In this document: positions 56,610-64,000 of the stretch, piece after piece
Position numbering within the stretch: position 1 is the first letter of the stretch
Layout of the letters: every line of letters starts with the position of its first letter
Source of the DNA: an uncultured Blastocatellia bacterium
GTDB lineage: Bacteria; Acidobacteriota; Blastocatellia; Chloracidobacteriales; Chloracidobacteriaceae
DNA: 64,000 nucleotides
Assembly (NCBI GenBank): GCA_937934745.1
Contig: CALGZC010000004.1
Location: forward strand, 62,001 to 126,000
Direction of reading: 5' to 3'
The notes under the pieces: generated by a model
Told to the model about the DNA's origin: nothing
The model's database searches: none
Seen by the model: the letters and a program-made list of their open reading frames with translations, nothing else
Made by a program: the position numbers and the translations under genes

Positions 56610-57179
56610 ATGACGGCTCTTATGGCGACGCCGGACGATGTTCGCCGCGCGCGGCTTGCAGCCGATTACGAAGAAATGCGCACCATCCGGGGCGACTACA
56701 TCCACTGGTACAACAACGACTTTCCGGCCACGGACTACGTTGTGACACTGCGGGTGCGCAGCTACATCAGCCCACAGATGACCCGCGACGAACATCAGAT
56801 TCGGATCCTGTTGTCGCCGAATCATCCCTTTGAGAAGCCGACCGTGATGATGCATGGCATGACGCCCATCTTCCACCCGCACGTGTGGCCCGACGGAAAG
56901 ATCTGCATCGGACACTGGGATTTTCGCGAAGGTTTGGCCTCGTTTGTCATCAAGCTGGCACGGCTGTTTCAGTTCGATCCCCAGCTTATCGATCCGTACA
57001 GTATTGCCAACTACAAAGCAGCCGACTGGTTTTACGCCAACCCATCCCTGTTTCCCTGCGACCAGTCGCAACTGCCAATTCCTGGGGAAAAGATGACCCA
57101 CACCTTTGTGGTCAAGCGGGTGACGCCGCCGCGCGCGCCTGACCGTGGTGCCGGTGGGCGTTTTCAGATTCGCCCGTAA
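56610..57179 (+). CDS. E2 ubiquitin-conjugating-enzyme-like protein (bacterial UBC fold)
   Basis: The 189-residue protein reads like an E2. An N-terminal helix (RRARLAADYEEMRTIRGDY) is followed by beta strands, then HPFEKPTVMMHG (the YPFxxP element), then IFHPHVWPDGKICIGHWD, where HPH stands for HPN and Cys99 is at the place of the E2 active-site cysteine. A C-terminal helical part (ASFVIKLARLFQF, IDPYSIANYKAADWF) follows. No E1, ubiquitin-like protein, deubiquitinase or nuclease gene is near, so it is not a visible CBASS/Bil-type cassette. A start at 56622 is equally good. A 13-bp triplication begins inside its 3' end. Confidence 0.75.
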   Translation: MTALMATPDDVRRARLAADYEEMRTIRGDYIHWYNNDFPATDYVVTLRVRSYISPQMTRDEHQIRILLSPNHPFEKPTVMMHGMTPIFHPHVWPDGKICIGHWDFREGLASFVIKLARLFQFDPQLIDPYSIANYKAADWFYANPSLFPCDQSQLPIPGEKMTHTFVVKRVTPPRAPDRGAGGRFQIRP

Positions 57180-57209
57180 AGTGCGCCCGTAAAGTGCGCC
57201 CGTAAAGTC
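57171..57209. repeat. Three 13-bp tandem copies spanning the E2-like stop codon
   Basis: The unit CGCCCGTAAAGTG is repeated head to tail (the third copy ends in C). The first copy supplies the last codons and the TAA of the E2-like gene. Confidence 0.88.
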
Positions 57210-57355
57210 GAGGGCAGGAAGCCTTGTCGAGATTCACCGGACGGTTGAGCCTTCCCAGGCCGTGCGGAGCGGTTGTGTGGGTTGTATGCTAGGAACATGA
57301 ACCGCCCTTGGGAACGGCGGATTGGTTCAGCGTCGCTTGGGCGCAAAGGATGGCG

Positions 57356-58549
57356 ATGACGCTTCAGGTTGCAATTGTCGGGGCCGGCCCGGCTGGGTCG
57401 GCGGTGGCAGGCGCGCTGGCGGCGGCGGGCGCGCGAGTTCGCTTGTATGACCTTCAGAAAGGCGCCTGGGAAAAGCCCTGCGGCGGCGGCATCACGGCGA
57501 AGGCGCTCCGCCGGTTTGATTTTCTGCTCGATAAGGCCGAGCGTTTCCCGCGCCAGGACATCCGCGAAATCGAGCTGATTTCATCCGGCGGGCGGAGCGT
57601 CGTGTTTCCGCTGGGCGACGCGCCATTTCGGATTTTTTCGCGCCGCAATCTGAACGGCCTGCTACTGGAGCGCGCCAGCGAAGCGGGCGCGGATTTTATC
57701 CCCCGGCGTGTGACCGGCTTAGTCCGCGAGGCCCATCGCTGGTACGTGGTCGCTGACCGCGACCGCTGGACGGCGGATGTCGTCGTGGGGGCGGACGGCT
57801 GTACGAGCTTTGTCCGGCGGACGCTCGGAAAGCGGTTGCCGGACGCCGACCAGGCAATGTGCTGTGGGTACTACATCCCGGCGGATGGCACGGCGCGCGC
57901 TGTGGTGGCGTTTCCGAAGCGGTTTACAGGTTACGTCTGGGCCTTCCCCCGTCCGGATCACATCTCCTACGGCATTATTAATCAGTGCGGTGAATATCCG
58001 GCGGCAAAGCTCTGGGAAGAGCTGGACGCCTTCGTTCGGTGGCATCGGCAGGGCGATCTGCCGCGCGACCGAGTCAAGTATGCCGCGCGGGTGCCGATGT
58101 TACGGCGCACGGCCTGGAAAGTGAATCGGGTCGTCGGGGACGGCTGGGCGCTGGTCGGGGATGCTGCCGGCTTTGTCGATCCAATCACCGGCGAGGGGAT
58201 TTTTTATGCGCTGCACTCGGCTGAGCTGCTGGCGCAGGCATTGATAGCCGGAGATATTCGGGCCTACGACCGCGCCTGGCGGGCTTCGTTTGAGGCGGAC
58301 TTGACCGAGGCCTCGCGGCGCCTGCCGAAGTTTTACCGGGGGGCGATGCTGGGCGCGTCGGTCATTGACCGGGTGCTTCAGCTTGCGACCGTTCACGGGG
58401 GCGTCGTGAACATCATGCGGCAGGCGCTGGCGGGCGATGTGGACTATGTGACCCTCAAGGGGCGCGTGCTGCGCAGTTTCATCGCGCCGGCGGCCTGGCG
58501 CGCCCCAAAGCTCACAATGCAGTTGGTGGATTATCCACAGGCGGCGTAG
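57356..58549 (+). CDS. Geranylgeranyl-reductase-family FAD oxidoreductase
   Basis: The protein has 397 residues from the ATG at 57356, which has AAGGA 5 bases upstream; an ATG at 57350 is the alternative. Motifs: VAIVGAGPAGSAVAGALAAAG, EKPCGGGITAKALRRF (the CGG motif of the family), VVGADGCTSFVRR, and ALVGDAAGFVDPITGEGIFYAL. Family members reduce the geranylgeranyl tail of chlorophyll (BchP/ChlP), quinones or archaeal lipids. BchP proper usually has a CGGAIP motif, so this is related but maybe not BchP. It stands alone on the plus strand, 180 bases after the E2-like gene. Confidence 0.78.
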   Translation: MTLQVAIVGAGPAGSAVAGALAAAGARVRLYDLQKGAWEKPCGGGITAKALRRFDFLLDKAERFPRQDIREIELISSGGRSVVFPLGDAPFRIFSRRNLNGLLLERASEAGADFIPRRVTGLVREAHRWYVVADRDRWTADVVVGADGCTSFVRRTLGKRLPDADQAMCCGYYIPADGTARAVVAFPKRFTGYVWAFPRPDHISYGIINQCGEYPAAKLWEELDAFVRWHRQGDLPRDRVKYAARVPMLRRTAWKVNRVVGDGWALVGDAAGFVDPITGEGIFYALHSAELLAQALIAGDIRAYDRAWRASFEADLTEASRRLPKFYRGAMLGASVIDRVLQLATVHGGVVNIMRQALAGDVDYVTLKGRVLRSFIAPAAWRAPKLTMQLVDYPQAA

Positions 58550-58581
58550 CGCCGGACATGGCGGGCGGGGCAGGGCACGCC

Positions 58582-58610
58582 AAAAAACGGGGATGGCCTG
58601 AGTCATCCCC
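58582..58610 (-). terminator. Rho-independent terminator for the minus-strand Oar-like gene
   Basis: On the minus strand GGGGATG...CATCCCC (8-base loop) is followed by GTTTTTT. It lies 27 bases past the end of the Oar-like frame and just after the convergent reductase gene. Confidence 0.8.
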
Positions 58611-58636
58611 AAAAAGGCTGCTCGCCGTCTGATGGC

Positions 58637-61600
58637 TTAGAACCGGAAGCGACCGCTAAGGGTCAGCGTGCGGCGTCCCCAGCCGTTGAGATTGCGACCG
58701 AAGTCCGGGCTGTTCATGTTGTTGATCGGGATGCCGTAGAAGTCCTGGTTGAACACATTGAAGTAGTCGGCCCGCAGTTCGAACGTGTAGCGCTCCATCA
58801 ACTTGATGCGCTTGAGCAAGCTGAGGTTGGTGTTGTTGAAATCCGTCCCGCGCAGCGAGTTGCGCGGCGCCGTGCCGTTGCCGACCGTATTGATGAGCGG
58901 GAAGCCAGTCGCGCCGACGACCGGCACGAAGTACTGACCCGTCGTGCGCGGATTGCTAAAGGTGCGCATATTGCGCGTGACCGGGTCGAGCGTGAATGCG
59001 CCGTTCGGATTGAAGTTCGGGCGGTCGCCGCCGGCGCCGTTGCCGTTGGTATCCACGCCGGTCACGATGGTGAAGGGCTGCCCGGACTGACGCTCGACCA
59101 CGCCGGACAATTGCCAGCCGCCAAAGAGGCTCTCCGTCCACTTCGGCGCACTCTTGAACCAGGGGATTTCATAGACGAAGTTGACCGCGATGCGGTGCGG
59201 GCGGTCAAACGCCGACACCGAGCGCTCGCCGCGCCGAATGTTGGTGAAGTCCTGCGGCACCTGCGGGCTGGGGCCGGCAATCGCCGCCACGCCCAGCGAC
59301 TCGTCGTTGTCGCTGATGAGCTTGCTGAAGGTGTAGGCCAGCCCAAACTGCAAGCCGTGGTTGAAACGCTTGCGCAGGTCGATGTAGCCGGCGTTGTAGC
59401 TGGAGCGCGCCGTGGTGGCGATCAGCACCCGCGAGCCCCAGGCCGGGTTAAGCCGGCGCGCCTGGACGCCCGGCACCGAGCGGCCCGCTCGCGCGTCGGC
59501 GATCTGCTGCGGCGTCAACGTGGCGAAGTTGGCCTGAAGCTGGTTGATGCCGTTGAACGACCGGCTGCCGGTGTAGCCGACCTCGAGCACGAAGTCGCGG
59601 AAGAACTGGCGCTGGAAGTTGAAGCTGTAGTACTCCGTGCGCGGATTCTGGGCATCCTCCGGCGTGTTCACATAGGTTGCCAACGGGTTGAAGACCGGCT
59701 GTCCCGTCACCGGCAGCAGCCGCGGGTACTGGTCAAAGACATTGTTCTGCTGCCCGACGACAACGCGCGGGAAGTTGCTCGCGTTGACCGTTAGGATGTT
59801 GTAAAACAGCACATCGTATGAAATCCCATAGCCGCCGCGGAAGACCGTCCGGTCGTTGCCGAGCATGGTGGCGATGAAGCCATCGCCCTCGACGCGCGGG
59901 TTCCAGGCGAAGCCGAGACGCGGCGCGACGTTGTTGTTGTCGCGGCGCGTTGGCCCTGGCACGCCGACCGAGAGGCTTTGCGCGTCGCGCGCGCCAAAGA
60001 AGCCGAACGGCACATCGTTGGTTTCATAGCGGATGCCCAAGTTGAGCGTGAGGGTGGGCGTCACGCGCCAGTCGTCCTGGAAAAAGTAAAACTGCGACAC
60101 TTGGCGGGCGTCGAAGCTGGCGGTCTGGAGCGCCTGCCTGAACTCGAAGACGCTGTTGTTCAGAAAGTCAGCCAAATTGTTGAAGACAAACGTGCCTTTC
60201 GAGTCAAAGGCGGCCGTGTTGTCCAGCTGGATGTAGCGAATGTCAAACCCGGCTTTCAGCGTGTGGTTGCCCAGCTGCTTGGTGAGCAGGTTCTGAAACT
60301 GATAGCTGTTCTGCACCCGTCCCTGCGGAAAGTTTGACGCGCCGCCAATCGTGAATGCGCCGCCAATGGTCGTCGTCGGCGTGGTCGGGTCGTTTTCTGG
60401 AAACGCGAGGTTGCGCCGGATGAAGCCAAAGCGAAACTCGTTGAGGAGCGTCGGCGAAAACGTGTGAATGTCGCTGACAATGACATTCTGGTCGCGGATG
60501 GACTGCGCGCCAGCGAACCGCGAGCTGAACTGCAAGTTGCTGACCACGTTCGGCTGTTCGCTATCCGTGAGGATGTAGCGCCCGGTGAGCCGGTTGGATG
60601 CGCTGAACTGGTGGTCGGCCGCGAATGACGAAGTTATACGCGTCGGCTGGCTGGGTAATCGGCAACTGCACGATGCCGGTTTGAATCGGCACGCCGTTGA
60701 TGTTGATGGTCGAGAGATTCGTGAAGCGCGGATTGCGCGCGTAAACATCCTGCAGAAACCGAATCGAGTCAAGAACCGCCTGGCGGCTGGCCGCAGTCTG
60801 CGCCGGAGCTTTGCCGTCGCGGCGCGTAGCAGTACCGTGCTCGGCGCGGCAAAGCCGGATTGGGTCGGGATGCGCGTCTGCGGCCCGAGCAACTGCTCCG
60901 TGCGGGTTGGGTTCGCCTGGAAGAAGCCGTAGGAAAAAGGTCTTGTCACGAATGATGCGCCCGCCGAAATCGCCCCCGACTTGGTTGGTGTTGAAGCGCG
61001 CCTGACCGGTCAAGCCGCGTTGCTTTTCTAGGTTGTTCGGCGTGTTGAGACCGCTGCCAAGGTAGTAGATGAAGGCCTGACCAAAACTCGTGCGTGCCGG
61101 ACTTCGTGATGACATTGGTTTGCCCGCCGCTGTTGCGTCCGAACTCGGCGTGGTCCGGGGTGGTTTGAATCTGGAACTCCTGAACCGCTTCCGGAGCCAA
61201 GCCGATGGTTGGAATCGTGACAGAAATATCGTTGTTATCCGCGCCGTCAATGCTGAAGTTATTGTTACGGGCGCGCTGGCCCCGTTGACGCTGATGCCGC
61301 TCGAGCCGGGCGCCCGGAAAGCGTTGGGCGACAGGACTGCCAGGTTGTTGATGTCGCGTCCGGCCGAGGGCGGCCGCTCGACGGCGCGGCGTGCTTCAAA
61401 CGTGGCCCCGATGGTCGGCGAGTTGCAGTTGAGCGCCACGGCGCTCTCGGTGCTGGCCGTCACCGCATCCGACTGCTCGCCGACCTCAAGCGTGACGTTG
61501 AGTCCGGTGTCAACCGCGGAGGATACCCGGAGGTCCGTGTATTCGGTGGTTTTGAAGCCGTCTTTCTCGCCAACGATACGGTAGATGCCGGGGTCAAGCG

Positions 61601-61830
61601 CCGGTATGCGGTAAGCGCCGGAGTCATTGGTTGTCGTTTCCCGCGCTTAGTTGGTCGCTTGATTGATCACAGCCACATGCGCGCCGATGACGGCCCCGCC
61701 GGTCGGATCGGTAATCGTTCCGGTGAGAGCGCTGCGGGTGAACTGTCCCCAGCCCAGCGCCGTCAAGCTGAGCGCCTAGAGCAAGCCAAGGCTCAGCGCC
61801 TAACCTGCGCGGCCGCAGCAGCTCATCTGT
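58637..61830 (-). pseudogene. Oar-like TonB-dependent receptor, intact C-terminal two thirds, broken N-terminal third
   Basis: The frame from about 60600 down to 58637 encodes a clean Oar-type outer-membrane barrel ending TLTLSGRFRF (terminal Phe). Upstream the protein continues in a relay of frames: a carboxypeptidase-regulatory-like fold (LTGTITDPTGGAVIGAHV, AYRIPALDPG), the plug (SGISVNGASAP, then APEAVQEFQIQTTPDHAEFGRNSGG, then LTGQARFNTNQVGGDFGG) and so on. I count at least five shifts and one TAA (after NQATN near 61645) between 60560 and 61750. The joined protein is coherent, so the damage is recent or the sequence here is poor. A terminator follows at 58582. Confidence 0.85.
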
Positions 61831-62422
61831 AAAAATGGATTCGGCAGACGACCATCTACCTCAAACAACATCGAGCTTTACCATCACGGCCTTGCAAGCT
61901 TGCACGGCTGTGGGACAGTCTGCTTCGGGTACGCTGTATGCCGGGACAGCTTCACTGAGTGCCCGTCAGGTCCAGTCGCCGCTTTTTTAGCCAGGCGCTT
62001 TGGCGCGAGAGCGCCCACGGCTGCCAGCGGTGTATCGAGATGCCGAGCAAAGCAGATAGTGTGCAAAAAAGGCTATGATGTGGGGTCAGCCGGCCTGACA
62101 AGTCACCCCACAAGGTTGTAGTGAGCGACCTGCCGTGGCCGCAGGCACGGCTCCTGCAAGTCAAAGGACTCCAATTTTCTGGAAAAGTTTTGTTTTTCGT
62201 ATGGTGTGCCGCCCCCCGGCGCTGAGCCTGCGCCCAAGCGGATGCCCTGATCGCGGGAATTGCTCGCGCACGGAAACTCCATTCGAGCCTTAGCTTCGAG
62301 CCTTAGCGCGGAGATTGACCGTTTCCCAGGCATGTTCCAATACGTGGAACAGAGTTTGCCTGGAGGAAAGCCTACCTAAAGGACTGACGCAACTCTTACA
62401 ACTTAAGGAGGGATTCAACGTG
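61831..62422. other. Spacer between two divergent Oar-like receptor genes
   Basis: About 590 bases with no recognisable gene. It must hold the promoters of both receptors. Bases 62282-62307 are two perfect copies of the 13-bp unit TTCGAGCCTTAGC. AAGGAGGG at 62405 is the ribosome site of the plus-strand receptor. Confidence 0.6.
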
Positions 62423-64000
62423 ATGGATCCAAATAGCAGGCAGTTCAAGCTACAGCTTGTCCGCCTGGCAGCGCTGTTTGTGGCGCTGGGGGCGCTGAGC
62501 TGGTCAACTGTCGCCCAGACCATTTACGGCAACCTCTCCGGACGGGTGACCGATCAGACGGGCGCGGCGATAGCCGGCGCGCGCGTCGAAGTGCGGAACA
62601 TGGATACCGGAGAAACCCGCGAAACAACCACCGGCAGCGACGGCGTCTATGTCTTCCGCGCCCTGCCCGGCGGACGTTATTCAGTCAAAATCTCGGCCGA
62701 TACCTTTGAAACGCTCGTGCGCGAGCCAATTGCCGTCACGGTCGCCCGCGACGCCACGGTGGATGCCGAGCTGAAGCCTGGCAGCGCCCAGGAAGTCGTG
62801 ACGGTGGAAGGCGACGCGGCGCTCATCGAGACGAGCCGCAGCCAAATCAGCAAGCAGGTTGACGCCCGGCGCATTCTGGAGCTGCCGGGGCGCAACACGC
62901 TCAACGGCTTGGCGCTGCTCCAGCCGGGCGTCGTCAACAACCAGAACGGTCGCCCCGGATCGGGCTTCGCCGTCAACGGCGCCCGAACCCGTTCCAACAA
63001 CTTCTTGATTGACGGGACGCAAAACAATGACCCGTCGCTGTCCATTCCGACCCAGAACCTCCCGCCGGAGGCGCTGGCCGAATTTCAGATCATCACCAAC
63101 AACTTTTCGGCGGAATACGGGCGCAACGGCGGCGCGATTGTCCAGCAGATCACCCGCTCGGGAACGAATGAATTCCGCGGGATTGCCCACTACACCTGGT
63201 CCGGCAACGGCTTGGATGCGCTGACGACCGGCCAGCAGCGGACGTTTGCCGCGGCGCGCGCCGCCGGCTTCAGCGAGCGCGAGTCGCTGCGGCGGGCGCG
63301 GAGCGTCACGGTGGACAACACCTGGGGCGTCACCTTCGGCGGCCCGATCAAGAAAGACAAAATCTTCTTCTTCACGAGCTTTGATCGGAACACGTTCCGC
63401 ACTACCGTGTCGGGGACAAATACGCTGGCGCTGGCGCCGGCAGCCGTGACGCAGCTACAAAACTACGCCAACACGGTCACTTCTGGCCCCGACGCCTTTG
63501 CGCCGGGCGCGTTGCAGTTCCTGCTCAACACGTTCCCGGTGGCAAACGACCCGACGCCGCGCGGCACGCTGACCATTCGGCGCCCGTCGGACAACGCCAT
63601 CATCCTTACCCTGCCGGTGCAGCAGTTCAACCGGGCGCTGCAGGGCGCGCCCTTGCCGTTTGGCACGACGTTCTGGCGCATTCTGGCGCGCGGCGACATT
63701 CAACTGACGAGCAATGACCGCTTTATGTTGCGCTACCTCCAGGATCGGTCGCGCGATCCAGGTTCGCCATCCCCTATTCCGGGGAATGAAATCGGCACGA
63801 ACGTGGACAACTACAACGGCGCGGTCAACTACATCCGCACGTTTAGCCCTCGCGCCATCAATGAGTTCCGCTTCAGCTACGTGGACCGCGCTCTGAACTT
63901 CCCGGAAAACCTGCCGCCGGCCTTTGCCATCAGCGGCTTCAACAGTGTTGGCAATGCGAACTTCCCGCAGTTCCGCAACAGCAAAGTCATCGAGTTCACG
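62423..64000 (+). CDS. Oar-like TonB-dependent receptor (cut by window end)
   Basis: At least 526 residues, running off the right edge. A signal peptide (to about residue 33, SWSTVAQ) precedes a carboxypeptidase-regulatory-like domain (GNLSGRVTDQTGAAIAGARV, GVYVFRALPGGRYSVKI) and then the plug (ELPGRNTLNGLALLQPGV, NNFLIDGTQNNDPSLS, FQIITNNFSAEYGRNGGAIV, TWGVTFGGPIKKDKIFFF) and the start of the barrel. Family role: uptake of large substrates across the outer membrane, driven by TonB. ATG at 62423 follows AAGGAGGG; GTG at 62420 is possible. It is divergent from a damaged paralogue. Confidence 0.92.
   Translation, partial: MDPNSRQFKLQLVRLAALFVALGALSWSTVAQTIYGNLSGRVTDQTGAAIAGARVEVRNMDTGETRETTTGSDGVYVFRALPGGRYSVKISADTFETLVREPIAVTVARDATVDAELKPGSAQEVVTVEGDAALIETSRSQISKQVDARRILELPGRNTLNGLALLQPGVVNNQNGRPGSGFAVNGARTRSNNFLIDGTQNNDPSLSIPTQNLPPEALAEFQIITNNFSAEYGRNGGAIVQQITRSGTNEFRGIAHYTWSGNGLDALTTGQQRTFAAARAAGFSERESLRRARSVTVDNTWGVTFGGPIKKDKIFFFTSFDRNTFRTTVSGTNTLALAPAAVTQLQNYANTVTSGPDAFAPGALQFLLNTFPVANDPTPRGTLTIRRPSDNAIILTLPVQQFNRALQGAPLPFGTTFWRILARGDIQLTSNDRFMLRYLQDRSRDPGSPSPIPGNEIGTNVDNYNGAVNYIRTFSPRAINEFRFSYVDRALNFPENLPPAFAISGFNSVGNANFPQFRNSKVIEFT

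Noticed and set aside
55762-58549. CBASS, Bil or other anti-phage cassette around the E2-like gene
   Set aside because: The neighbours are ubiE and a geranylgeranyl-reductase-family gene; no cyclase, effector, E1, JAB or ubiquitin-like gene is visible.

Overview
The window reads as bacterial chromosome from a thermophile-like, photosynthetic member of the Acidobacteriota, most likely a Chloracidobacterium (Blastocatellia). This is inference. The support is: Oar-type TonB receptors typical of Acidobacteriota; several protein kinases fused to sulfatase-modifying (FGE) domains; and a set of isoprenoid, carotenoid and chlorophyll-tail genes (a CrtD-like desaturase, a carotenoid oxygenase, a fused phytol kinase/phytyl-phosphate kinase, a geranylgeranyl-reductase-family enzyme, ispD, a P450, ubiE). 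There is no rRNA, prophage, IS element or CRISPR array. Four tRNAs are present: Arg-ACG, Leu-CAG, Ser-TGA and Val-GAC.

0-12.8 kb: a tRNA pair, a TrpF homologue with both catalytic residues replaced, murA plus a SurA-like chaperone, a kinase-FGE protein, kynurenine 3-monooxygenase, an orphan atpZ next to tRNA-Ser, miaA, a CrtD-like desaturase, and an HSDL2-like SDR with an HtrA protease. 12.9-19.6 kb: a 40-residue one-helix membrane peptide, the VTE5-VTE6 fusion, two broken kinase/FGE genes, an HD alarmone-hydrolase-like protein and a carotenoid oxygenase. 19.8-30.5 kb: a dnaG-sigma70 pair, a frameshifted kinase-SPOR-YARHG gene, and a peptide-scavenging operon (M28 peptidase, OPT transporter, DUF2330 protein). 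30.6-39.8 kb, all on the minus strand: P450-ispD, a ferritin-like/cytochrome c/xseB/FHA run, an FkbM methyltransferase, an ATPase-kinase fusion and lactate dehydrogenase. 41-44.4 kb: the classical thrS-infC-rpmI-rplT operon, with infC apparently starting on ATC. 44.5-58.5 kb: mostly housekeeping genes (DUF1844, redoxin, YihY, aroC, accA, a 3-hydroxyacyl-CoA dehydrogenase, DUF4129/DUF4350, an APC permease, ubiE), plus a LysW-like acidic zinc-ribbon peptide, a frameshifted DJ-1 protein, a stand-alone E2 ubiquitin-conjugating-like protein and a geranylgeranyl-reductase-family enzyme. 58.6-64 kb: two divergent Oar-like receptors, one badly frameshifted and one intact but cut by the window end.

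The points I consider most worth a second look are the E2-like protein, the phytol-salvage kinase fusion, the 40-residue membrane peptide, the TrpF homologue with C7S/D126E, the ATC start of infC, and a recurring class of 11-13 bp (or 26 bp) perfect tandem duplications in spacers. Several reading frames are broken in ways that fit either real decay or indel errors in the sequence. I could not run any alignments, so all family calls are from motif reading.
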